From Arachis hypogaea (Eukaryota > Streptophyta > Magnoliopsida > Fabales > Fabaceae): 64,000 nucleotides of DNA. Below are positions 42,180 to 53,233 of the stretch, piece by piece. Numbering within the stretch: position 1 is the stretch's first letter; each line of letters opens with the position of its first letter. The translations under genes and the position numbers were made by a program. Location: assembly GCF_003086295.3 (NCBI RefSeq), contig NC_092039.1:73861649-73925648 (forward strand), written 5' to 3'. The notes under the pieces were generated by a model. That model had not been told where the DNA came from. It searched no databases and worked only from the letters and a program-made list of their open reading frames with translations.

Positions 42180-43470
42180 CTTGCACTCGAACGTGAAGCC
42201 ATGAGTGTTGCCCTCAGCCATTGCCACCACCCTACTAGACTTCACAATGGGTGGCCTCCCAAACACATGTCCCATCACCTCACGACAAACCAACCAATTT
42301 GAGCGCGATGGAAATTACGGGTCTTGGCCTAGACACCATGGTAGACTCGAGCAATTAAAAGTCGAGCTAGCATGGCAGAGAGAAGCAGAACAACAATTAT
42401 GCCAAGAACTGTAACGACGATGAGAGGCAAATGATAAGATCCACGACTAGAGGTAGAGCTCAGAGAAAAGGAGGTCGGAAGGATCATCACAAAGTAGATT
42501 ACTATTACAGCAGTGAAGATTCATTTTTTAAGGTTATTGTGAGAGCTGAAGTTCCAAAAACTTCAAGAACAAAAAAAATGACCCTCTAAGATTGTTCGAC
42601 CAACGTCCAAAATCGTTTGAGAAACTTCAGAAGTCGGATGTACTTGTCGTGGAAGCCTCGGATGCAACATGTTGTAAGGCCATTCTAATTAACTACATTG
42701 ATAAAAGTAGTGCAAAAATGGTTTGACAAGTCCCATGATTCCAATCTCTCTGCATAGAATTTGTATTTCTAAATAAACTTTATTGAATTTCTCCATGTAT
42801 ACTCTAAGTGTTTTCTCTTGTACTTGCTTTATGCCAAACAAGCGTGAAACATACTTTATCTTTTCGAATAAAAAGGTGAGCTAGAAAACTTTTAGCCAAT
42901 TGGTCAAAACATTTGATCTCTATGGCAGATGTGAAAGAGTAAGTTGAATTGAGAAATACATTAATAAGGTAGAAGCTACATGAATAAGGAGTTAACGCAG
43001 AAGGGCGACTTTAATTCTTAAATTATTTTAAAAGGATACCATTCTTTTACTCTCTACGAGTTTCTTTTGTGGACGTCTACAAGGACATCTATCATATGGA
43101 GAAGATTCTCTTACCTCGACTTAGCAAAAATAATATAGGTCGAAACAACTCAGAATATTACGATACAACCAAATCTATGGCTACCACACTAATCATTGCT
43201 ACAACTTGAAGAGTGTGATAAAGAGATTGGCCCAAGATGAAAGATTGTATAAGTATCTTGCCCCCAAAAGATCAGATAGTAGACTCTAAGATTCCAAGAA
43301 AAAAGATAAGTCAAAAGACCTAAAAAAGATCTAGGAGGGTCATGTTCATGTAATAGCTGAGGACATTGTCAAAGGGGGAACCACCAAATCCTTTCGCAAG
43401 AGGTACTTCAAATAACTTTATTAGGTCAATGAGAATTTTAGGGAATCCGACCTACCAAAAATTATGTATC
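42180..43470 (+). pseudogene. Degenerate Ty3/gypsy gag relic
   Basis: Readable pieces on + are RHHGRLEQLKVELAWQREAEQQL near 42340-42410, a fragment like KWFDKSHDSN near 42715-42750 and RIKRLAQDERLYKYLA-like residues near 43210-43265. A tail like GGTTKSFRKRYF lies near 43370-43410. It resembles the gag relic at 14.6-15.5 kb. It has many stops and shifts. It is cut off at about 43470 by LTR sequence of a different element. Confidence 0.6.
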
Positions 43471-44660
43471 GCTTATCGAGATCGTGTGTTAGCCAGATAA
43501 GATATAATTTAAGCAATCAAAATATGCAACATACAAGTATACACAATCATAATAATATAATATACTTGTCCGTAGGCTCAGATTAATACACCCTCAATAT
43601 TACATAAACTGCTTATTTATATATGTATTTACAGACTCTATTACTTACATTAATAGGCCCTTCCCTCTACAAGAACAACCCTACTCTAGACTCTGTCTAA
43701 CTTACATAAATATTTACAAACGATACTAGCCCTCTAAAAAGTCTATACAAAGCAAGGACAAAGATTAGAACTACTACTAGTCATAGCTCGATGATAGCTG
43801 AAGGAACATGGAATGCTGTGTTAAAGTAAATGGAGTCGTTCTAGCACATCAGTAATGTTGTTGCTGCTCGCATCCACATATTGTCCAAATGTTGGAAACT
43901 CAAGAAGATCATGCCGGTCCCATCTGCAGAATGAGAGAAAGTAAGGGGGGTGAAAACCTAATGTTCCCAGCAGGATACTAAGTAGCGGCGGTTGACGACA
44001 AAAACCCAGTAGCGGTGACGGACCATTGGCGGTGACGAATGGCGGCAACTGGCACGAACGGCAATGGTGACGTGCGAAGACGGATCCACAGACGGCGATG
44101 TTAGGTCTTCCCTCGGTGACAGCCCTGGCAGCGACGATGCTCCCAAAAAGCGGCGACAATGGTAGCAGCGGCGGCTCTCTCTCTTTCTCCCTCCATCCCC
44201 CCTCTGTCTCTCTTCTATGACAACGACGACATTGACACCGATGGTGCCATCTTCCTCCTTCCCCCTTCCTTCTTTCTTCTTCTATTTCTCCTTCTCTTAT
44301 CTTTTCTTTTTCTTTTCTTTTTCATGTGTGGGTAATGGGGTGAAAGGGTGGCGGCGTGTATGTGTGAGGGGGAGTGGAATATATGGATGAGTTAGGGTTA
44401 GGTAAAAAAATTAGGGTTTTATTTTGAAAATTTTAGGGTTTGGTAGAGTAAGAATTTTAATAAAAATAAAAAGAGAGTAATAATTTAAAACCAAATGAAA
44501 TTCAAAATAATTATCTTTAAAATACCATTTTATTATCAACTTTTAAATTTATTTTCAAATAAATACTACTTCGATAAAAATTAGGGATAATCAAATTACT
44601 TTTTCCTTTAAAATTATAAATAAATATCGTAATCTAATTTCTAAAAATATGGGTCTTACA
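43465..44660 (-). repeat. Truncated 3' LTR of a Tekay-like element (left copy)
   Basis: Collinear with 44890-45149 plus 48284-48560 (shared CAGATAAGATATAA, TATTTACAAA, CTAAAAAGTCTAT and AAGATCATGCCGGT). It ends GGGTCTTACA at 44660. The outer 115 or so bases of the LTR are missing at the left edge. A GC-rich CGGCGG block at 43985-44250 and the TTAGGGTT block are absent from the recognised part of the right copy. Confidence 0.7.
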
Positions 44661-44775
44661 CGGTTATATCATAGGGATATCCTAGTGGCATGATAAAGAA
44701 AAAGCAAAGTATGCAATGAAGCATAGTTAGTCCATTCTCCAAACTCTACTAAGGACAAACTATTCTGATAACATT
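44661..44775 (-). other. 115-bp remnant of internal region with a degenerate primer-binding site
   Basis: Only 115 bp separate the two LTR copies. On the minus strand TGTTATCAGAAT (44762-44773), next to the right LTR, resembles TGGTATCAGAGC. It is similar to the PBS-proximal region of the element at 18823-27344. Gag and pol are deleted. Confidence 0.6.
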
Positions 44776-45149
44776 TGTAACGAGCCTACTTCTAGTACGT
44801 CATGACCAAGTCTAGCCACCAGACGCTAGTATACGACTTATCTTAGGGATTCTAGATTAGATATACTAAAGGTATAATATGAGCCTAGATCACTTATTGC
44901 GATCGCGTGTTAGCTAGATAAGATATAAGTTAAGTAATCAAAACATGCAGCATATAAGTATACACAAGCATAGTGATATCATATACTTGCCCGTAGACTC
45001 AATTTATTACACCCTCAAGATTACATAAATTGCTTATTTATATAGAATTTTACAGACTCTATTACTTATATTAACAGGCTCTGCCTTTACAAGAACTACA
45101 CTACTCTGGGACTCGTCTAACTTATGTAAATATTTACAAAAGATATTAA

Positions 45150-48100
45150 TGGTGCATGATGAGTCCATATTTTTTGATATATTTTAGCTTGATTTGGATG
45201 GATTTTATCACATAAACTCACATTTATTCACCAAAATAGCATACTTTTGTGTTTGATCCCTAAATTGAACCTAAATATGAAAACATGCAATTTTGTGCTT
45301 AAATTGAGCAATTTAATTTCACTTTCATGCCACTCAATGCCATGACTTGTTTGTTGAGTGATTTCAGGTCATTGAGGCAAGATTGGCTAGGCAAAAGTGG
45401 AAGAAAGTATGTAGAAGGGAGAAAATATGAAAAAAAGGAAAAACACACAGCGAAGTGTGCGTGCGCACAAGCAAGCGTGCGTGCGCACAAGAAGGAATTA
45501 GCATGTGTGTGTATGCATGACCACCTGTGCGTACGGATGGAAGAACATTCAGCCAAGTGTACATACGCACAGGACCCAACACGTGATTTCATTAATGAAA
45601 CACGTACAGTGCAAATTCTGGGGGCTTTTGGCCCATCTTGGAAGGCTTGAAGGCTGAATTGGAGTGCTATATCAAGGGGAATTCAACACTTATCAAGAGA
45701 GTGCACTTAGATAGTTTAATTTCATAATATTAGGAGTAGGAGTAGTGTAGAGTAGAATGCCCTCTTAGGGTTCTTAATTAGGGTTAATTATAGCATTTTA
45801 TAGCAAGCTTTGATCTTTGATTTTGCTTATTTACTTGTAAGTACTCTTAATTTCCTCTTCAATTAAAGCACTTTTACTTTCATTTCTTATGGTTCAAGTG
45901 ACTTTGTTCATAATTGCAATTTTCAGTTTCTTGAAGTTTTGATTGATGAATTTAATGCTTTATGCTTTCTTTATGCTTGATTGCTTGTCTCTTGTGGATA
46001 TTGTAGATAGTTGGTTATAGTTTTTTATTTTTTTTTATAATTTTCCTATGTTTTGTTTTTATGCACACAAAGTGTCTGTGAAAATGCCAACTATAGATTT
46101 TGAGTAGATTTTCCCACTTTGGCTTGGGGCTTGAGTTCCTAGGATACTAGAGTCATAATATCCGACATTTAGTGATAATTCTTGAGAAGTTAGTTGACTC
46201 TTGTTTCCATTAAAGCTAGCTTTTTATCAACTAGTTTGGTAAGTTAGCTAGGACCTATGGATTAAGGTCAATTATGCTTGCTTGACTTATTCTTCAATGT
46301 TAGGGGTTGACTAAGTGAGATTGAATCATCATAATTATCATAGTTGTGGTTATGGCCATGATAGGATTCCTAGGATTCTTGATTTCCCAAGTGAAGGTTC
46401 TTTTTATGCATATCTTAGCATTTTCACTAGTTTTGATCTTGTTGCCTTTTTACTTGCATTAATTAAAATTTTGATCATTCCTTAGTTCTTTTATTTCTTT
46501 GGTTCCCTTAATCTTTTGTTCTTTCATTCCAAAACCCCTTTTTGTCCTTAACAACCGAAAGTGTAACATTTCAATTGCATTCCTAGGGAGAACGACCCCA
46601 GGTTTTACTACTCTCGATTTATGTTTTCTATTTGAAAATCAAACTTTGATTGAGAGGATAGATTGTCGGTTTGGACTATACTCACAACGGAATCATTTTA
46701 TCTAATTTTCGAACCGGCACCAAATCTGACTCGTCAGTGCACGAAACTGGCTCCACAGAATTCACACAGATAGACCAGCAAGTATACCAGATCGTCCAAG
46801 TAATACCTGAGGTGAGTCAGGGTTGATCCCACAAGGATTGTTGGTTTAAGCAAGCAGTGGACACCTTGCAGATCTTTGTTAGGCGGATAGAAATTATAAT
46901 TTGTCACGAAAAGCATATAAAACAGATAATTAGAACATTACTGGGTAGATAAGAATTCAATGGTGATAGAATGGTTGAGGCTTCGGAGATGCTTTGTGTT
47001 TCTGGATTAACTTTTCTTATTGTCTTCTTCAATAACCTTCTGATTCCTTCAATGGTAGCCGTAACTGATTAAATCATGTCTTCTCATCAAATTAACCTCC
47101 TCTACTACAGTATTCCACCAGATTTTGAGATGACTCATGTCCTCTCGTCAAGCCACCCCTAGGTTTCTTACTGTAGCAAAAGATGAAGCTCTAAGCAGTC
47201 CACTCCCCTTCACGATCCTACTCAAGGTGCCACAGACAAGGCAGATCTTTTGGATCAGAAAGTGCCACTTTTCTGACTCTAGCCTTAACACCACAGAAAA
47301 TTCACACACCCATAGTCAACGGGATTATATGTCACATATCCAAAGTTGCTCAGATGCTCTATTGGAATCCGCAATGCAATCTCTAGCTTTAGTTCAACGT
47401 TATCCGGGTCAGGAATTGCACGAAACCCATGTAGAACAAGCGTGATTATCATGGGTCACCCTCAATTCATAAGATGAAGAACGAGGTTGCATAAGAGAAT
47501 AGAATCAGACATATTGAATAAAAACAGTAATATTATTGATCCATGAAATTCAGCAGAGCTCTTAACCTTAACCTTAAGAGGTTAGTGACTCATACTGTAC
47601 AAAAGTGATAATGAATTCGAATTGGGGAGGAATATGATCCTAAAATTGGGTAATCTTCTCCTATATATACTAATCTAATAACTAAGGATTACAGAAATAT
47701 AATAGACTAGTCTTAGGGGTGCGAAAATCCACTTTTGAGGCCCGCTTGGTGAGTGTTTGGGCTGAGCTTGAGTGTTTTCCACGAGCTAGTACCCTTTAGG
47801 GGCATTGAACGCCACCCCTGGGCTCCCTTTTGGGCATTGCATGCCAGCTACTCCCTTGTGGGCGCTGAATGACAGGAATAGGGCTGGTGGCTGGCGTTGA
47901 ATGCTAGTTTTGGGCCTTTATTTCCAAAGAAAAGTATAAACTATTATATATTTCTGGAAAGCCCTGGATGTTGGCTTTCCATAGCCATTAAGAGCGCACC
48001 ATTTAGACTTCTGTAGCTCTAGAAAAGCTCCTTCAAGTACATGGAGGTCAGGTCCTGACAGTATCTGCATTCCTTTCTCTACTTCTGAATTAGACTTTTG

Positions 48101-48283
48101 CTCAAGCTCTTCAATTTCAGCCAGAAAATACCTGAAATTACCATAAAATACACAAACTCAAAGTAGAATCCAAAAATATGAATTTTGCACTAAAACCTAT
48201 AAAAATAAAATAAAACTTAAACAATACATAATGAAAATTATATGAAAATGATGCCGAAAAGCGTATAAAATATCCGCTTATCA
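45150..48283 (-). mobile_element. Solo LTR of the TGATGAGCGG family, itself interrupted by another LTR
   Basis: Starts TGGTGCA (45150-45156), is interrupted by 45157-46736, resumes CGAAACTGG after a target-site duplication and ends CCGCTTATCA at 48283. Without the insert it is about 1.55 kb. Flanks ATTAA and ACTAG fit a 5-bp duplication altered by two transitions; the sister sequence at 43718 reads ACTAG. It carries four decayed 31-bp-spaced palindromes at 47801-47905. Confidence 0.85.
45157..46736 (+). mobile_element. Solo LTR of a second family (1580 bp), nested
   Basis: Begins TGATGAGTCC and ends GACTCGTCA, so the termini are short inverted repeats. It is flanked by a perfect GTGCA duplication (45152-45156 and 46737-46741), showing insertion into the outer solo LTR seven bases from its edge. 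No internal region remains. Strand is arbitrary because both ends follow the TG..CA rule. Short open frames inside, including a GTGCGTGCGCAC-rich part near 45460-45500, are not genes. Confidence 0.9.
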
Positions 48284-50750
48284 ACTAGCCTTCTAAAAAG
48301 TCTATTACAAAGTGACGATAAAGATTACTACTACTACCATCACTACCACCACCACTACCACTACCACTACTACTAGCCATAGCCCGATGATAGATGAAGG
48401 AACATAGAATGTTATGCTGAAGTAAATAGAGTCACCCTGGCATGCCAGTAATGTCGCTGTTGCTGGCATCCATATACTATCCAAATGCTGAAAACTCAAA
48501 GAAGATCATGCCGGTTCTCATCTGCAGAACGGGGGATTGTATAAGGGTGAGAACTTAAGATTTTCAATAGGGTACTAAGTAGAAAACTAAGCGGTTCTGC
48601 AGCCTAAGTCTAAGAATTTTGCAGTTACATTGGCAAGCAAGTACAAACATGGCTAAACATAGTAGATTAGTAATCACAGAATACAAGAAGCAAAGATAAT
48701 TCACAATCACAGAGAATATGCATAGAATACAAACACAAAGAAAATGCCTTATGCGCAAACAATATGATGCATGTTTGTCCTAAGCAGGCCGTGAGTTCAC
48801 GTGTCGGTTGACTACCTATAACCTGACGTTACCTGGGACTGAACCCAAATATGATTTTTCCAATGGCGTACATTTTACATACGTACATATTGGACAAAGC
48901 CACGTATATTATGGGAACCAGAAATCGTCGCAGAGTTTAATGCCATAGTATGCTAACAGTTGGAGAAACAATGTGCATTTTGATGGGTGTTTCCACCATC
49001 AATCTCAATCAAGTAGTGGCTAAGAGAGACACCACCACTACCTGTGCCAAACATACAATCTAAAAGGGCATACATTCTGAAATCTTATTATTTCAAAATC
49101 TTTCTTCTTATAATACCTTATTTTATTCTTAGTGTGAACCCTTTTCTCTTCAGTCTTTCAACATAATTACAATGGTGTCTTTCCTTTACTAAGGGACTCG
49201 TTTGTCCTTAATCATTTTACAAGATTTTTATTTTGTCTTTTCTACACTAACTTTCTCTTTAGCCTTTTTTTTTTAGGTTTACAGTGATGTTTTTATCCTT
49301 AGAGTTACTTATTTACCATTATACCCTCATATTTTTTTCAAAAAACTTAATTAATTATTTATATATTTTACTTAATTTTAAAATTATTATTATACCCCTA
49401 AGTGTTTTAGATATTACATTGTAGTCTTATTTAATGACAAAATTACTAAACTAACCCTATGACTCCTTTTTACCCATTTACCTCTAACACTTTTAATTAA
49501 TATCATTTTTATCTTTAATGACACAAAAGACTGTTTTGAACTTAGATTAGTTTTCTTACTTATTTAATTATTACGCTTTCACTTTTAATCCTAACTTTTA
49601 CTAAAGCTATTATTTATATAATTGTAACCTGACTTATTTATATAATTACAATTTTACCCTTAAGACTACTAAGATCATAATTTTAAGTCTAACTTATTTT
49701 AGTTATATTTTTAGCCTTTTTTTACATATTATGACTAAAATATCCCTTGTGCTTTCTCATACCAAATTCATAGAATAAAAATATTTTTCTAGCTTCTTTT
49801 AAACCTTTTTACTTCACACTTTTACACTTTATATGGCTGAATTTTCCATAGGCAAATTTTTATATTTTTTTCATTTTTAGTGACTTTAAAGTTTGAAACT
49901 TAAATCCCAAGTACTTCAATCTTTTCGCTCCTTTCGTAAAAGAATAATAAGCATTAAAACTTCATATTTCACATATATAACTAGTCCAAAATAGGGGAAA
50001 TATCATACAATTTTCATAATTATATTTTAGATACAAAATTACCATAAAATGGCTCATAATAACACATAATCAAACACAGATAATCTAACCACTTCTAACC
50101 CTTATCTCTTATTTAAATAAGTCCTTAAGCACCTAAAATACCAAAAATCACCCAAACAAAAGTAAGAAAATAATTAATGAATTTTAGAGCTTTTTTGGCC
50201 AAAAGTGGTACTAAAAAAGTGATGAACTTTAACTACTTTGTCCTTGAATTTTATATGCTTCTTAGGTGTGCTCTTTAGAAACTTTTAGAGTGATTTTCTA
50301 GACATGGAAGAGAGAAATATATTTTCATAGTTTTAGGATAAAAATCTAAAAGAAAGGAGTGAGGAACAAAGATTACCTTTGCTGAAATTCGTATAGAAGT
50401 TCAAGAAAAATCAAGAAAGTTCAAAGAATTGGGCTTGGAAGGCATGAATCCTTGAAGAGTAAGACAAGAACTATAGAGAACACCTCGAATGCTTGCTAAA
50501 ATTGTGAAGAACAAGGCTAAAACTCTCTTTTCCTCTCTCAAAAACTCGATCATTTTCTATCTTAAATGCACCAAATGTTTGTCAAATTCTTCTTATTAAG
50601 TGATCTCTTAAATAAGAGGTTGAATCAAACTTGAAATTAACTTGGTATAAGTGCTGATTTCATGCATCAAATAGTGGCCAAAAATCAAGAGAGGGGCGTG
50701 GTTTCAAGGAAGCCAAGTCAAGCCTCAAAATGTTGTCTTTATCCGCAGTC

Positions 50751-51678
50751 AATCACAATTAGTTACTCGAGGTTAAAAATACTATAGAGAGGGAGAACTT
50801 AGCCACTCTAGAGGGAGAGTGGACCATGGAAAAACAAAAAAGAGAACTCGGGGTCTCTGATGAGAGAACTTTTGCGTGGTCTAGAATTCAGAATAAATTC
50901 CCGTTGCAAGTATAGCTTCTAAACCAACAAAAGTCCTTTCATACAAACGTTTTGGTTGTCACAAGTAACAAACCCCTAAATAAATTGATAACGAAGTATT
51001 TAAACCTCGGGTCGTCTTCTCAAGGAATTGCAGGGAGGTATGTTCTTATTATTGGTTATGAAGATTGTAAATTAGGGTTTGAGAATGACGAATGAATATG
51101 GCAAATAATTTAAATGGTAATTAAAATAAATAAATGCTGTAAAGCAAATCTTTTGGCAAGGTGTGAGAAATTGGAAGTCCAGACTTAGTTATTCTTATCA
51201 ATAATAATGAAAGTTGAATCTTAATTCCACTTAGTTAACCTTTGCTAAAGCAAAGGAAAGTCAAGGGACTCATTAGTTTGACCTTCGAATCCTATTTATT
51301 TCCTAAGAAAAGGTTGGGATTATTGAAGTTCAGTTCAATTAGCAAAGATAACAGTTATTAATTATGTTGAGCTAAGATAACTCCTGAGTTACTGATTTCT
51401 TAACCAAGACCAAAAAGAAGGAAATTAAATCTACTGGAATAAGAATGTCTTCAGATTGGAAATAATCAATGACAATAATAAAGAAAGCAATATTAAATTG
51501 AAATACTTCAAATAACATTAATTCAAAAGAGTAATCTGTAACATAGAAGAATTCATAAACTAAATTGAGAAAGCAAGTAATGAAAAAGGAATATTGAACC
51601 TGGTAAAAAGATAATCCTTGAAGCAAATAAAATCCTAAATCTAAATCCTAATCCTAAAGAGAGAGAGAAGAGAACCTC
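50751..51678. repeat. LTR fragment of a further family
   Basis: Contains GGTCTAGAATTC, TTCCCGTTGCAAGTATAG and CACAAGTAACAAACCCCTAA, blocks I recall from LTRs of legume gypsy elements. It is truncated by the element starting at 51679. Neither a partner LTR nor coding sequence is seen. Confidence 0.5.
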
Positions 51679-53233
51679 TGGTGCACAAAATTGTAATCCC
51701 AATATCAAAATCAAGATTTCTTATGATTTCGTACCACTAACCAGCAAGTGCACTAGGTCGTCCAAGTAATACCTTACGTGAGTAAGGGTCGATCCCACGG
51801 AGATTATTGGTTTGAAGCAAGCTATGTTTATTTTATTATTCTTAGTTAGGATATCAATTATAATTATCAGTTTGAATTATTAGAAAAATAAAAGGGCGTG
51901 AAATAATTACTTGTTATGCAATAATGGAGAATATGTTGGAGTTTTGGAGATGCTTTGTCCTTCTTATTTAAGCTTTCCTCTTGTATTCCTCTTCCCACAT
52001 GCAAGGCTCCTTCAATGGCAAGCTGTATGTAGGGTGTCACCGTTGTCAATGGCTACTTCCCATCTTCTCAGTGAAAATGGTCCAAATGCTCTGTCACAAC
52101 ACGGCTAATCATCTGTTGGTTCTCGATCATGCCGGAATAGAATCCGTTGATTCTTTTGCGTTTGTCATCACGCCCAACAATCGCGAGTTTGAAACTCGTC
52201 ACAGCCATCCAATCCTTGAATCCTACTCAGAATACCACAGACAAGGTTTAGACTTTCCGGATTCTCATGAATGCCGCCATCAATTCTAGCTTATACCACG
52301 AAGATTCTGATTAAGGAATCTAAGAGATACTCATTCAATCTAATGTAGAACAGAGGTGGTTGTCAGGCACACGTTCATGGGTTGAGGAAGGTGATGAGTG
52401 TCACAGATCATCACCTTCTTCATAGTGAAGCGTGAATGAATATCTTAGATAGGAACAAGTGTGTTTGAATAGAAAATAGAAGAATTGCATTAATTCATCG
52501 GGACGCTGCAGAGCTCCTCATCCCCAACAATGGAGTTTAGAGACTCATGCCATCAAAGAGTATATAATTCAGATCTGAAAATGTCATGAGATGCAAAATA
52601 AGTCTCTAAAAGTTGTTTAAATACTAAACTAGTAACCTAGGTTTACAGAAAATGAGTAAACTAAGATAATTGGTGCAGAAATCCACTTCTGGGGCCCACT
52701 TGGTGTGTGCTGGAGCTGAGACTTAAGCTTCTCACGTGCCTGGGCTGTTTTTGGAGTTGAACGCCAGGTTGTAACCTATTTTGGGCGTTGAACTCCAACT
52801 TGTAACCTGTTTCTGGCGCTGGACGCCAGACTGCAACATGAAATTGGCGTTGAACGCCATTTTACGTCATCTATCTTCGCGCAAAGTATAGACTATTATA
52901 TATTGCTGGAAAGCCCTGGATGTCAACTTTCCAACAAAATTGAGAGCGCGCCAATTGGATTTCTGTAGCTCCAAAAAATCCATTTCGAGTGAAGAGAGGT
53001 CAGGATCCAACAGCATCAGCAGTCCTTTTTCAGCCTAACTCAGATTTTTGCTCAGCTCCCTCAATTTCAGCCAGAAAATACCAAAAATCACAGAAAAACA
53101 CACAAACTCATAGTAAAGTCTAGAAATATGATTTTTGCCTAAAAACTAATAATATTCTACTAAAAACTAATTAAAACCTACTAAAATCTACATGAAATTA
53201 CCCCCAAAAAGCGTATAAAATATCCGCTCATCA
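51679..53233 (-). repeat. 3' LTR of element A (1555 bp)
   Basis: Begins TGGTGCACAAAATTG and ends CCGCTCATCA on +. It is similar throughout to 59191-61020. It carries four palindromic units at 52753-52858, centred 31 bp apart. On the high side it joins an internal region containing CCAAACTTAAA and a hairpin. Confidence 0.92.

Larger units (their letters stand above)
44776..50750 (-). repeat. 5' LTR of the Tekay-like element, interrupted by a solo LTR
   Basis: Starts TGTAACGAGCC at 44776 and continues to 45149, then is interrupted by 45150-48283 and resumes with ACTAGCCTTC at 48284. The stretch 48600-50750 is AT-rich LTR-like sequence with a TATGATGCATGTTTGTCC block related to the LTRs at 18.8-27 kb. 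The outer end is not clear, and I see no matching terminal TTACA. It contains a CTA/CCA trinucleotide tract at 48326-48375. No gene is recognised in it. Confidence 0.55.

Noticed and set aside
45327..45650. 107-residue ORF with a GTGCGTGCGCAC-rich part
   Set aside because: It lies wholly within a solo LTR and has no domain.
51867..52289. ORFs in the 3' LTR of element A
   Set aside because: Similar short frames recur in the other LTR copies at shifting lengths, as expected of non-coding LTR sequence.
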